DNA of 64,000 nt from JAKAIY01 sp963809385. Its GTDB lineage: Bacteria; Chloroflexota; Ktedonobacteria; Ktedonobacterales; JADMIN01. Both the position numbers and the translations under genes were made by a program. The notes under the pieces are model-generated. The model did no database searches, was not told where the DNA came from, and saw only the letters and a list, made by a program, of their open reading frames with translations. The stretch is taken from positions 496,001 through 560,000 of the forward strand of contig CAWEJL010000002.1 in NCBI GenBank assembly GCA_963809385.1, read 5' to 3'. Positions 43,145 to 51,545 of this stretch are shown piece after piece. Positions within the stretch are counted from its first letter, which is position 1, and each line of letters opens with the position of its first letter.

Positions 43145-43586
43145 GATTGGCCTCGTCGGGGTGGATAAGTGAGGTGGAAACATCACGGGAGCGCGCGCCC
43201 GTGAATGGAAAGAGGCAAAGCGGCCGGGCGCGCGTGAAATCGGGGGCGCTCAGGCCCCGCTCCGCTAGAGCATAACCCATCGCGCCCTATCCCGCAACCA
43301 CGGTAGGCAAGGCGGAATGCGGAACGCAAGCCACATCAAGGTGCGTGTAGAGCGCTCAAGCTCGCCCAATGGAGCGCGCCAGGGCGCCAGGAAGCGGGGA
43401 GAAACGCTGTTCTCTCCACTCGCAAACCTGTCACAGCGTGACTATCGCATCACGAGATACGTATTTGGGAGTAGCGGCAGGCGCTCACGCTATTAATCAA
43501 CTGCTCAGGTTGTGTGAGAGCCGGTAGAAGAACCAGGGCAAACAAGCCGCGCAAACCACCTGGAGGAACCAGAAGGGAAGAACGCA
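43145..43586. other. Intergenic stretch without a recognisable gene
   Basis: This 440-bp gap separates divergent genes and presumably holds both promoters. I see short palindromes (gcgcgcgcccg area near 43190; cctgtcacagcgtgac near 43430) but no strong -35/-10 pair or RNA element. Confidence 0.4.
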
Positions 43587-44420
43587 ATGCCTACGCGACG
43601 CACAGTGACGCGTTCGTATCGTGGATTGTTTGGGACGCGCGTTCGCTATACGACTTCACAGATCATCGGCCCGAGCCAGCCAAACGTGCAAGTTCATCTT
43701 ACTGGGCGCGACCTTGTGGAGATGCAACGACTACAAGCTGAGGCCGCCACCGCGCATCAGCAACTCGTCGAGCAAACGCGTGCGCAAGAAGCCGCCGCGC
43801 AAACGCATCATCTCGCCACGCTCAATAGCGCCGCGCGCTGGCTGCATACGCCGCTCGGCGCGATTGCGACGCTCGTGGTGTTCGTGGTCGGTTGGATACT
43901 GATGTTTGGGGCCAGTACACCGGTTATCGTCATTGGTCTGCCGATTGCGCTCGCCATCATTGACTGGCGCGACTTCTCGAGCTTCCACGGCGCGATTTCC
44001 TGGAATGTGTGGCGCGCCGAGGGTAAAAACGGGCGCTGGTGGACGCTCGCCATCGTCTTATGGCTCTATGGTTGGCTCTTCATGCCCGTTGTGTACGCCA
44101 TTCAGGCCTGGCGGCGCGCGGGTGAGGTAAAGGCCGCTAGCCATGCCGCGCTGGATGCGCAGATCGCTTCACTTGAGGCGGTGGTTTTGCCCAGGCCTCC
44201 GGCTGCGCCTACGCCGGTCATCCCGCCTCCACCGCCGCCGAATCCCATCGTGCGCAACTATCCCACCGATGACGAATACACGAAAGGCGCTACCAACATG
44301 GCGGCGGAAGGCTGGAACGTCACGAACGTGATCCGGAAATCAGACAACACGATTGTCGCGACGTTTACTCACCGTTCGGCTATGAAGTCCCCGGCGGACC
44401 AGGCCCCTGGAGCGTCCTGA
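43587..44420 (+). CDS. Hypothetical membrane protein with coiled-coil and Pro-rich segment
   Basis: 277 residues from ATG 43587 after a purine-rich SD (gaagggaag). Layout: basic N-terminus, a Gln/Ala helix likely to coil (RLQAEAATAHQQLVEQTRAQ), helices at about residues 88-125 (TLVVFVVGWILMFG and VIVIGLPIALAIIDW) and 150-175 (TLAIVLWLYGWLFMPVVYAI), a Pro run (VIPPPPPPNP) and a C-terminal 50-residue strand-helix module (EGWNVTNVIRKSDNTIVATF). No family recognised. It sits just upstream of the DUF262 gene; whether it belongs to that locus is open. Confidence 0.6.
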   Translation: MPTRRTVTRSYRGLFGTRVRYTTSQIIGPSQPNVQVHLTGRDLVEMQRLQAEAATAHQQLVEQTRAQEAAAQTHHLATLNSAARWLHTPLGAIATLVVFVVGWILMFGASTPVIVIGLPIALAIIDWRDFSSFHGAISWNVWRAEGKNGRWWTLAIVLWLYGWLFMPVVYAIQAWRRAGEVKAASHAALDAQIASLEAVVLPRPPAAPTPVIPPPPPPNPIVRNYPTDDEYTKGATNMAAEGWNVTNVIRKSDNTIVATFTHRSAMKSPADQAPGAS

Positions 44421-44547
44421 GCGCCCGCGCGCCTACTCCTCATTGCCGTGGTTACGCGCTTCCTCTCTTCACGCCAGGGCCATCCCGCCCGCCCGTATGA
44501 TACACTGCCCGCGCGATGGTCGAGCGGTAGGTGAAAGGAGCGCGTTG

Positions 44548-46242
44548 GTGGCGCGGGTCGAAATCAAAGGGGAGCAGCACCCCATCGGCGAGGTCTTCAG
44601 CGAGCGCTACGCCTTCTCTGTGCCACCGTACCAGCGGCCCTACGCCTGGACGACCGAGCATGCCGGCGAGCTACTCGACGACCTGCTCACCTACCTGGGG
44701 GTCACCGAAGAACCGGTTGAAGACCGCAATCCGTACTTTTTGGGCAGCGTCGTGCTCATCAAGGGCGACCGGCCCGAGGCGCAGATCGTGGATGGCCAGC
44801 AGCGGCTGATTACCCTCACCATCCTGCTCGCCACCCTGCGCGCGATGGTCCCAGCCGAGTTCGCCGAGAGCATCACGCGGCGGCTCTACGAGCCAGCCGA
44901 CCCGCTCAATAACATTCCCGCCCGCTACCGCCTGCGCCCCAAGGACCGCGACGCGGGCTTCTTCCAGCAATACATCCAGAGCGAGGATGGTGTCAAGCGC
45001 CTGCAAGGCCATATCCACACCGACCTGAACGAGAGCCAGCGCAACATGCTGGAGAACGCGCGCCTCTTCGCCCGCGAGCTTGGCAGGATCCCCGAACCGC
45101 GACGGGTGCGGCTGGCGCAGTTCCTCGTGCAGCGCTGTCTGCTGGTGGTCGTCTCTACCCCCGACCTTAGCTCCGCCTACCGCATCTTCTCTATCCTCAA
45201 CGACCGCGGCCTCGACCTCTCCTACGCCGATATCTTGAAGGCCGAGATCATCGGCGAAATACCAGAGGTCGAGCAGCGGGAATATACCCTCCGCTGGGAG
45301 CAGATCGAGGAATCGTTGGGCCGCGACCAGTTCAACGCGCTCTTCGGTCACATCCGCGCCATTTTCCGCCGCACCCAACAACGGGGCAGCATTCTCGACG
45401 AGTTCCGCGAGGCGGTCATCAAGGCGGTCAACGACCCGCGCCGGTTGATTGACGATACCATCGTGCCATACGGGAACGCGCTCTACGTCGTCGTCAATGC
45501 CAGCTACGAGAGCGCCGACCGCACGACGGCCGCCCAGATCAACGCGCTGTTCGGCTGGCTCAACCGCATCGACAACGCCGACTGGGTCCCGCCGGCGATG
45601 GTCTACGTCTCGCGCTACCACGACCAGCCCGAGCGCCTGCTGGCGTTCCTCATGCAACTGGAGCGGCTGGCCGCCTCGATGATGCTGCGCCGCCGCTACA
45701 CTGACAAGCGCCAGTCGCGCTACGGGCGGCTGATGGGCGTCATCCAGGACGGCGCCGAGCTGACCCACCCCTCGACGCCGCTGGATCTGACGCAGCAAGA
45801 GCGCGAGGAAACGCTCGGCGCGCTTGGCGGCGACATCTACCTGATGCCACCCAAGCCGCGCAACTATGTCCTGCTGCGGTTGGATACGCTGCTGGCCGGG
45901 GCGGGCGCGGCCTATGACTACAAGACGATCACTGTCGAGCACGTCTTGCCGCGCAATCCTGACACGAAGAGCGAGTGGCTCAGCTGGTGGCCCGACCCGC
46001 AGCAGCGCGCCCACTGGCAGCACCGCCTCGGCAACCTGGCGCTGCTCTCACGCGCCAAGAACGAGCGCGCGAGCAATCTGGAGTTCGAGCTGAAGAAGAC
46101 GACCTACTTCACCTCCAGGGACGGCGTCTCCCCCTTCGCCCTCACCACCCAAATCCTGCGCGAGACCGAATGGACGCCCAAGGTCGTCGAGCGCCGCCAG
46201 AAGGAGCTGCGCGAGCAGCTTCGGCGGCTGTGGCGGATGTAA
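44548..46242 (+). CDS. GmrSD-type DUF262 + DUF1524 nuclease (type IV restriction-like)
   Basis: 564 residues from GTG 44548, with AAAGGAG seven bases upstream. The N-terminal DUF262 domain has YQRPYAWT and QIVDGQQRLITLTIL, the DGQQR motif for NTP use, and FSILNDRGLDLSYADILKAEI. The C-terminal DUF1524 domain is an HNH-type nuclease: ITVEHVLPRNP with His, then HRLGNLALLSRAKNERASN. Single-chain GmrSD relatives cut modified (for example glucosylated) phage DNA. All key motifs are intact. The last 49 bp are duplicated at 48265-48313, beyond the TIR gene. Confidence 0.88.
   Translation: MARVEIKGEQHPIGEVFSERYAFSVPPYQRPYAWTTEHAGELLDDLLTYLGVTEEPVEDRNPYFLGSVVLIKGDRPEAQIVDGQQRLITLTILLATLRAMVPAEFAESITRRLYEPADPLNNIPARYRLRPKDRDAGFFQQYIQSEDGVKRLQGHIHTDLNESQRNMLENARLFARELGRIPEPRRVRLAQFLVQRCLLVVVSTPDLSSAYRIFSILNDRGLDLSYADILKAEIIGEIPEVEQREYTLRWEQIEESLGRDQFNALFGHIRAIFRRTQQRGSILDEFREAVIKAVNDPRRLIDDTIVPYGNALYVVVNASYESADRTTAAQINALFGWLNRIDNADWVPPAMVYVSRYHDQPERLLAFLMQLERLAASMMLRRRYTDKRQSRYGRLMGVIQDGAELTHPSTPLDLTQQEREETLGALGGDIYLMPPKPRNYVLLRLDTLLAGAGAAYDYKTITVEHVLPRNPDTKSEWLSWWPDPQQRAHWQHRLGNLALLSRAKNERASNLEFELKKTTYFTSRDGVSPFALTTQILRETEWTPKVVERRQKELREQLRRLWRM
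46194..46242 (+). repeat. 49-bp direct repeat, left copy (3' end of the DUF262 gene)
   Basis: From CCGCCAGAAGGAGCTGCGCG to the gene's stop codon. It matches 48265-48313 at 46 of 49 positions. The arrangement resembles an attachment site at a gene's 3' end. Confidence 0.75.
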
Positions 46243-46282
46243 TTTACTCTAACCGAGCATCCAGAAATCCTCGTAGTACAGA

Positions 46283-46312
46283 TTGAATGCCAGAGTTATT
46301 GTATCGTATTAT
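46283..46312 (+). promoter_or_regulatory. Promoter candidate for the TIR-domain gene
   Basis: TTGAAT (46283-46288), 18-bp spacer, TATTAT (46307-46312), in an AT-rich patch 46 bp before the start codon. It lies inside the segment bounded by the 49-bp repeats, so the cassette brings its own promoter. Confidence 0.5.
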
Positions 46313-46357
46313 GAATGCTTGAAAGTGGTTCTCATTTCGTAGGAGTCAGGCACCAAA

Positions 46358-47857
46358 TTGAACACCACGCGAAATGCCCCCCGAGCAGAGGCGGTTGGCC
46401 ACCTTAATAATGCCAGCAGGGCTTTCATTCGATTGTCTTTGAGCCGCAATGACGCGGGTGACAAGGTCTTTCGCAGCATTGTGGTGGACGTTCTGCCGCA
46501 GAGATTGCTCGACAGTTCAGACCCTCGTGTCCTGAATCTTTGGGGGGAACGCCCATATGTGCTGGACAATGGCGACGTCTTCTTCTTTTGTGGCTGGTTG
46601 AGTAACGACACCATCCTTCAGTGGTTCACTCGACCGGATGACTGCGTTATTATGGGGTTCAACCAGGAGCCAGGATATCGGACACGGCAGGAGTCCTTTA
46701 CCCTTCCAGACACCCACGACACCGTTAGCGCGATAGACTTGCCGAGCTTCGCACCTCATGGCCTGCCGCCAATACCCTTCCCGTTCACGCTGTACACGCT
46801 GTATTTGAAGTCACCGCACACTACTCAAAACCGCGACTATAAAGAAGTGATCGGTCCAGATGGTGAGTTGTTCGACACCTTTCCTACGGCACAGGCAGAG
46901 GTAATTTTCGGCATGACCGACCGCCGCGCAATGTACGGGAGAAATGATCTATTCGCGTTCCGTGTGATAGACGCGCGTGGCTGGCTGGAGGAAATTCGAG
47001 TTCTGCCAGACAAAGTCTTGGTGACACTCGGAGCAACTGACATCCCCGACAGGAGCTTTGTTGTAGTCCGTGGTTCACAATTCAACGAGAGAACGCAGGT
47101 TCTCTCTCATCAGGTGTCGCTCAGCCTCCCAGAGCGTATTCCTGACGATGTTCAGGTTACACTGTTAGGCGGTAACGCGGTGTTAGATACCGCAGCGTTC
47201 AGCAGTGCAAAAAGTCTGTACCCAAAGAATTCTCCGCAAGTTATTGTGGAGCGTAAAGATATCTTTGGATATGTCGAGCCAGCCACGACGAACATGCCCA
47301 TATCCGCACCCACAGAAGGCATAGCAGCCAAAGGCGATGCGCCGCCCAAAATCTTCGTCAGCCATAGCCACGTTGATGAGGCTTTCGCTGAGCGGCTCGT
47401 TGCAGACTTACGGGCTGCAGGCGCGGACGCTTGGCTTGATAAAACCGATCTCGGCGCGGGGGATTTCCAAGAGCGCATAAGTGCTGCATTAGGCAACTGT
47501 GAATGGCTTGTGTTGGTATTAACACGGAATGCGCTCACGTCGCAGTGGGTACGCCACGAGGTCAACGCCGCCATTATCCTCAAACACGCCAAACAAATTC
47601 GCGAGCTCATCTTCATTCAAGCAGGGCCGCTTGAGTACAGCGAACTCCCCGCGCTTTGGCGCGTGTTCAATGTCTTCGATGCAATAGCAGACTATTCCTC
47701 CGCCCTCGACCGTGTGGTGAACGAGGTAGGAGTGGTAGCCCAAGAGACGCGCGCGCCTGTGACGTATAGGCCTTCACTGCAGCAAATAAATAAAGCAGTT
47801 GGCATATCCATTAAAAGTCGCTGCAACACAGTTCGCCGAGGCATTGGAAGACTGTGA
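46358..47857 (+). CDS. TIR-domain protein with unknown N-terminal domain
   Basis: 499 residues, apparently from TTG 46358 (aggag 12 bases upstream). Residues 1-310 form a strand-rich region of no family I know (LNLWGERPYVLDNGDVFFFC, FPFTLYTLYL). Residues 330-460 form a TIR domain: KIFVSHSHVDEAFAERLVADLR, AWLDKTDLGAGDFQERI, and LVLVLTRNALTSQWVRHEVN. Glu401 in WVRHE fits the catalytic position of NAD-cleaving bacterial TIRs. Base composition is clearly lower in GC than the neighbours, and the gene lies between direct repeats, so transfer is likely. A defence role (NADase triggered by infection) is inference. The C-terminal end seems frameshifted into the next frame. Confidence 0.75.
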   Translation: MNTTRNAPRAEAVGHLNNASRAFIRLSLSRNDAGDKVFRSIVVDVLPQRLLDSSDPRVLNLWGERPYVLDNGDVFFFCGWLSNDTILQWFTRPDDCVIMGFNQEPGYRTRQESFTLPDTHDTVSAIDLPSFAPHGLPPIPFPFTLYTLYLKSPHTTQNRDYKEVIGPDGELFDTFPTAQAEVIFGMTDRRAMYGRNDLFAFRVIDARGWLEEIRVLPDKVLVTLGATDIPDRSFVVVRGSQFNERTQVLSHQVSLSLPERIPDDVQVTLLGGNAVLDTAAFSSAKSLYPKNSPQVIVERKDIFGYVEPATTNMPISAPTEGIAAKGDAPPKIFVSHSHVDEAFAERLVADLRAAGADAWLDKTDLGAGDFQERISAALGNCEWLVLVLTRNALTSQWVRHEVNAAIILKHAKQIRELIFIQAGPLEYSELPALWRVFNVFDAIADYSSALDRVVNEVGVVAQETRAPVTYRPSLQQINKAVGISIKSRCNTVRRGIGRL

Positions 47858-47987
47858 AACATATCTTCAGGATGACCCGGACAGCCCAGCGGTGTGGCTC
47901 CTTAAGGCGTCGGCGTTGTTAGGGCTTGGGCGAGCCACTGAGGCACAGGCAGCGGAGGAGATAGCCAAGCGGTTAGAGCAGCGATGA
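47799..47987 (+). pseudogene. TPR-like tail displaced from the TIR protein by a frameshift
   Basis: This frame encodes AYPLKVAATQFAEALEDCE, TYLQDDPDSPAVWLLKASALL and GLGRATEAQAAEEIAKRL, a single TPR-like helix pair. It overlaps the end of the TIR frame, whose last residues are implausible. A one-base change near 47785-47800 (ataaataaagcag) would join the two. Only TTG is available as an independent start, and no SD is visible, so I read it as the true C-terminus of the TIR protein. Confidence 0.5.
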
Positions 47988-48264
47988 CCTCCCCAGACAT
48001 GCAGCGTCTCCAACGCCTGCTCCCGTTTCGTATGTCCAGCATGCTCAGCGCTCGACGACGTTTACCCTGGCTCTGCCAGCCGCTGCTATAGTACCAAGCA
48101 AGTGGTTTCAGGTGCCATCTGATGCCGGGTCAATTCGGCTTCGGCAAACGCCCAGTTACCCTACACCAGAGCATCCTACCCCTCCAGTGCCATCACACCA
48201 ACTCCCAAAACAGAACTGTGGCTTTATGCTGGGCAGCGACACAGCTTCCCCTCGGCTCGTCAGT

Positions 48265-48313
48265 CCGCCAGAAGGAGCTGCGCGAGCAGCTACGGCGGCT
48301 GTGGCGGCTGTGA
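48265..48313 (+). repeat. 49-bp direct repeat, right copy
   Basis: Duplicate of 46194-46242 with three mismatches, still encoding RQKELREQLRRLWRL and a stop. Upstream sequence here is not related to the DUF262 gene. The region 47988-48264 between the TPR remnant and this copy shows no other gene. Confidence 0.75.
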
Positions 48314-48449
48314 CTTCTGGCTAGCCCAATACTCCTGAATAAGCCGCCATCTTGTCTAGCACGCGCTTTCTTGCTAGACTATGCGCAACCATACGCGCCA
48401 TGACCTGCCGTGGCGTCTGTCATCATACCTTTTTTTCGGGAGAGTCTCG

Positions 48450-48638
48450 ATGCGCGACCTGCATTTTGATGGTGAGTTTCTGCGCGATTTCAATGAGTCC
48501 AGCAAACAGTGGTCCTGGGCAAGCTGGCATGAGGTTCAGGCGGCGGAGGAGCAGACCGCGCGGCGCCTGCTCGAACAGGTTTTTGGCAACGGCGATGAGC
48601 GCCCGTCTACCGGGGATGTCCCGGAGGGCGAGCGCTAG
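48450..48638 (+). CDS. Small acidic protein of unknown function
   Basis: 62 residues from ATG 48450 with gggagag upstream; the frame is open from 48381, but that start lacks an SD. Charged and helical (FLRDFNESSKQWSWASWHEV, QAAEEQTARRLLEQVFGNG). No family recognised. Followed 22 bp later by a strong hairpin, which supports a real transcript ending here. Confidence 0.45.
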   Translation: MRDLHFDGEFLRDFNESSKQWSWASWHEVQAAEEQTARRLLEQVFGNGDERPSTGDVPEGER

Positions 48639-48659
48639 CGGCGCCACGCGGGGCGCACA

Positions 48660-48694
48660 GCGGGCTGCGGGAGTGGATCGCTCCCGCAGCCCGC
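48660..48694. terminator. Bidirectional terminator hairpin
   Basis: GCGGGCTGCGGGAG (48660-48673), 7-nt loop, exact inverse (48681-48694). A 14-bp perfect stem between convergent genes, without a long T-run on either side. Confidence 0.65.
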
Positions 48695-48734
48695 GCTCAT
48701 GCGGCGCCCGAAAGCGTCGCGGTGTTCTGACAGG

Positions 48735-49874
48735 CTATTTCCCAGGGTGCAATACGACTTTGGTGTAGCCTTCGATGCGCTTGTCGAACTTCTCGTAGGC
48801 CGTAGGCGCCTGCTCCAGCGGAATCTCATGCGAGACGACGAAGCTGGGCTTGGCGCGGCCCGAGATGATCAGATCGCGCAACTGGCGATTGTAGCGCTTG
48901 ACGTTGCACTGGCCCGTGCCCATGCGCAGGCCCTTCTCGAACAGCTTGCCAATGGCGACCGACAGGAGGCCCTGCTTGGCGCTGGCGTCTGGACCGCCTG
49001 GATCCGTTGGCACATAGAGGCCGGGGATACCGAGCATGCCCGTGGCGCGCACGGAGTTGATGAGCCCGTTCAGAACGGTGGCCGGCTCTTCCTTCTTCGC
49101 GCCTTGCGTCACCGCCTGATAGCCCACAGCGTCCACGCCCTTGTCCGCGCCCTCGCCGTCCGTCAGGTCTTTGATCTGCTTGACCGGGTCACCCTGGTCA
49201 AAATTGATCGGGATAGCCCCGATTTCCTTCGCCTTGTCGAGCCGCTCCTTGATGCGGTCCACCACGAACACGCGCGATGCCCCGCGGAGCAGCGCGGAGT
49301 ACGCCGCCATCAAGCCGACCGGGCCAGCGCCATAGACGGCGACCGACTCGCCCGGGCTGACCTGCGCCAGTTCGCAGCCATGGTAGCCTGTGGGGAAGAT
49401 GTCGGCGAGGAGGATGAAGTCCGCCTCATGTTCCGTCCCCTTGGGCAAGACCAGGCAGTTGTAGTCGGCGAACGGGACGCGCAGATACTCAGCCTGTCCT
49501 CCTGTGTATGGCCCCATCGCGACGTAGCCATACGCGCCGCCAGCGAAGCCAGGGTTGACCGTCAGGCAGAAGCCAGAGTACCCGCCGAGGCAGTTCTTGC
49601 AGAAGCCACAGCCGACGTTGAAAGGCAACACCACGCGGTCGCCCTTCTTGATGGTTGAGACACCCTGCCCAACTTCCTCGACAATGCCCATGTTCTCGTG
49701 ACCGAAGACGATCCCCGGCTTGGCGGCGGTACGCCCTTCGTACATGTGCAAGTCAGAGCCACAAATGGCCGAGGACGTTATCCGCACCAGGACGTCATTG
49801 GGATGCTGAATCTTGGGGTCTGGCACAGTCTCGACCGCGACCTTGAACGGCTCCTTATACACCACTGCTTTCAT
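48735..49874 (-). CDS. Zinc-dependent dehydrogenase, glutathione-independent formaldehyde dehydrogenase type
   Basis: 379 residues of the medium-chain dehydrogenase family. Catalytic zinc ligands: ICGSDLHMYEGRT and FGHENMG. Structural zinc: GCGFCKNCLGGYSGFC. NAD loop: VYGAGPVGLMAAYSALLRGA with VVDRIKERLDKAKEIGA. The long C-terminal part (VLNGLINSVRATGMLGIPGLY, KRYNRQLRDLIISGRAKP) matches the FdhA/formaldehyde dismutase branch rather than simple alcohol dehydrogenases. Likely role: aldehyde (formaldehyde) detoxification in the cytoplasm. Monocistronic by position. Confidence 0.88.
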   Translation of the reverse strand: MKAVVYKEPFKVAVETVPDPKIQHPNDVLVRITSSAICGSDLHMYEGRTAAKPGIVFGHENMGIVEEVGQGVSTIKKGDRVVLPFNVGCGFCKNCLGGYSGFCLTVNPGFAGGAYGYVAMGPYTGGQAEYLRVPFADYNCLVLPKGTEHEADFILLADIFPTGYHGCELAQVSPGESVAVYGAGPVGLMAAYSALLRGASRVFVVDRIKERLDKAKEIGAIPINFDQGDPVKQIKDLTDGEGADKGVDAVGYQAVTQGAKKEEPATVLNGLINSVRATGMLGIPGLYVPTDPGGPDASAKQGLLSVAIGKLFEKGLRMGTGQCNVKRYNRQLRDLIISGRAKPSFVVSHEIPLEQAPTAYEKFDKRIEGYTKVVLHPGK

Positions 49875-50376
49875 AGCGATCCTCCTATATCACGTCATCG
49901 TGTAAGGGGCAGACGCCCTCATGGCGTCGCGCTCGTCGCGCATCAGGCGATGCGCGATTCGTTTTACTCGATCAGTGACGCCTCCTTTCCCCTCGCCCAT
50001 TCCGCCGGTGGCTGGCAGGCGCGCTCCGCGTGATGCGCGGAGCGCGGCGGGCGCAAACTGGGGAATGACGGAAGAGCCGGAGGGAATAGCGAGGTCTGCA
50101 GCGCTCCATCGCACCGGTGAGCGTTCGCCCGCAAGCCTGACAGCCGGAGGACTCTCGTCGCATCGGTGGCGCCATACAAACATGCTGGCAATCTCGAAAG
50201 GTGGGATTGCGCCGGAGTGGGGGAGTCGCTCTCCACCACTCCAGCGGCTGCGCCTGCCCGTAACGCGGCTCGTGACGGTTCCGTAACGATCTGCCGGTAT
50301 GGTGATATCAGCAGGCACGGACGATCCATCCTGGTTGAGTGGATAGCCGGAGCATGCGACGAGGAGGTTCTCCACG
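49875..50376. other. 500-bp intergenic region with a hairpin
   Basis: Between divergent genes. GCGCTCCGCG (50021-50030) and CGCGGAGCGC (50036-50045) form a 10-bp stem. Several further short palindromes suggest a structured RNA, but I could not match it to a known riboswitch or T-box. ORFs here look like noise. Confidence 0.35.
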
Positions 50377-50967
50377 ATGACATCAACAACGTTTTATCGC
50401 GCAAGCGGGATGTCCCTGCTACTTGGGGGTCTGTTCATGGCGGTGGCCGTCCCTGATCTACCTACCCCGCCGGCCATCACGGCCTTGGTCCTGCTTCTGG
50501 GTGGAGGGCTGTCGCTGTTGGGCTTGCCCGCTCTCTATGCCCGGCAAGCCAGCCAGATTGGGTGGGCAGGAATAGCAGGGCTGGTGATCATTGGGCTTGA
50601 TATCCTGATCTTTCCCATTCAGCAAGGCATCAACGGCTTCGCGCCCGCGTTCAAGCTCCCCGACTTCCTCTACGTCATTGGGCCACTGACGATCGTTGGT
50701 ACCCTTCTCTTTGGCGTCATGACGATCCGGGCGCGCGTGTTCCCGCGCTGGCTTGGCTGGAGCCTCTTCTCTGGGTTCATCATTGCTGTCGTCGGCAATA
50801 TCCTGCTGCCTGAAAGCTTCGTGCCCTTCGTTGGGCATCCTGGCGAGTGGATATTCTGGCTTACGTTATCCACGCTCGGCTATATTCTCCTCACCGAGCC
50901 CAGCGCGCGGAGCGCTCATGCGGTGGGCGACGCCGCGAAGAAAGTCGCCAGTTCAGTAGCGGACTAG
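50377..50967 (+). CDS. Hypothetical six-helix membrane protein
   Basis: 196 residues from ATG 50377, with gaggagg about ten bases upstream. Hydrophobic segments near residues 10-25, 32-50, 60-78, 90-113, 124-140 and 155-170 (for example AITALVLLLGGGLSLLGLPALYA and GWAGIAGLVIIGLDILIF) make it nearly all membrane; the tail is short and charged. The layout resembles small DUF4386-like proteins, but I do not assign a family. No partner gene is close. Confidence 0.65.
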   Translation: MTSTTFYRASGMSLLLGGLFMAVAVPDLPTPPAITALVLLLGGGLSLLGLPALYARQASQIGWAGIAGLVIIGLDILIFPIQQGINGFAPAFKLPDFLYVIGPLTIVGTLLFGVMTIRARVFPRWLGWSLFSGFIIAVVGNILLPESFVPFVGHPGEWIFWLTLSTLGYILLTEPSARSAHAVGDAAKKVASSVAD

Positions 50968-51086
50968 CTTCAACCGCCACCACACTTCCGTCGCATGTAA
51001 CCCCCGCCCACGCCGCCGCGTAGTCCCTTCCGATGGGCGCACACGCGCCAGCGCGGCGCGGGCGGCGCGACGGAAGGAGCGAGCGG

Positions 51087-51425
51087 ATGACCTCCATGAG
51101 CCCGATGAACCCACAGCATGCGGACGATCTCAAGCGCGACGTGCAGGCGACGCTGGAGGCGCGGCGCGAGCTTGGCCCCGGCTATGACGACCACTTCGTC
51201 CAGCAGCTCACCGAACGCATGATGGCACAAGTGCGGCAAGAGATGGCGCGGACCCCACCGCCCGCCGCCCCGCGCAGCAAGCTCGACGCTGGCCAGCGCA
51301 CCTCCGTGGCGATCTGCTCGTTGATCTTCGGCATCCCGCTGGTTGCTATCGCGTCGGGCAATCCCTTGACCTTCATTGGGGTTATCGCGATGATCGCGCT
51401 CATCAACTTCTTCTCCTCGCTCTAG
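51087..51425 (+). CDS. Small membrane protein with two C-terminal helices
   Basis: 112 residues from ATG 51087, with gaaggag seven bases upstream; an earlier in-frame ATG at 51033 lacks an SD. The N-terminal 75 residues are charged and helical (DLKRDVQATLEARRELGPGY, FVQQLTERMMAQVRQEMA). Two hydrophobic stretches end it (SVAICSLIFGIPLVAIASG and LTFIGVIAMIALINFF). The DELGPGYDDHFVQ-like layout with a trailing helix pair is common in Chloroflexota and Actinobacteria; function unknown. Confidence 0.6.
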   Translation: MTSMSPMNPQHADDLKRDVQATLEARRELGPGYDDHFVQQLTERMMAQVRQEMARTPPPAAPRSKLDAGQRTSVAICSLIFGIPLVAIASGNPLTFIGVIAMIALINFFSSL

Positions 51426-51545
51426 CTCCGCCCTTCCGCCGCCCGCTCCCCATGGGATATGGGTCGGGGGTGAGGTCGCGCAGGCGCCCGCCATGCCCTA
51501 TACTGGAATGGTGCGAATGGCGCGCAGAAGCGACGGAGGGATGGC

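Noticed and set aside
44671..46023. 450-codon minus ORF opposite the DUF262 gene
   Set aside because: Antisense shadow; Val/Leu/Gly-rich with no motif, while the plus strand has full GmrSD motifs.
48122..48312. 63-codon ORF ending in RQKELREQLRRLWRL
   Set aside because: Only the last 15 codons are homologous, as part of the 49-bp duplication; the rest has no support as a gene.
49900..50376. Possible T-box, glycine or cobalamin RNA upstream of the 50377 gene
   Set aside because: I looked for the T-box TGGNACCGCG sequence, glycine aptamer and B12-box signatures on both strands and found none that held up.
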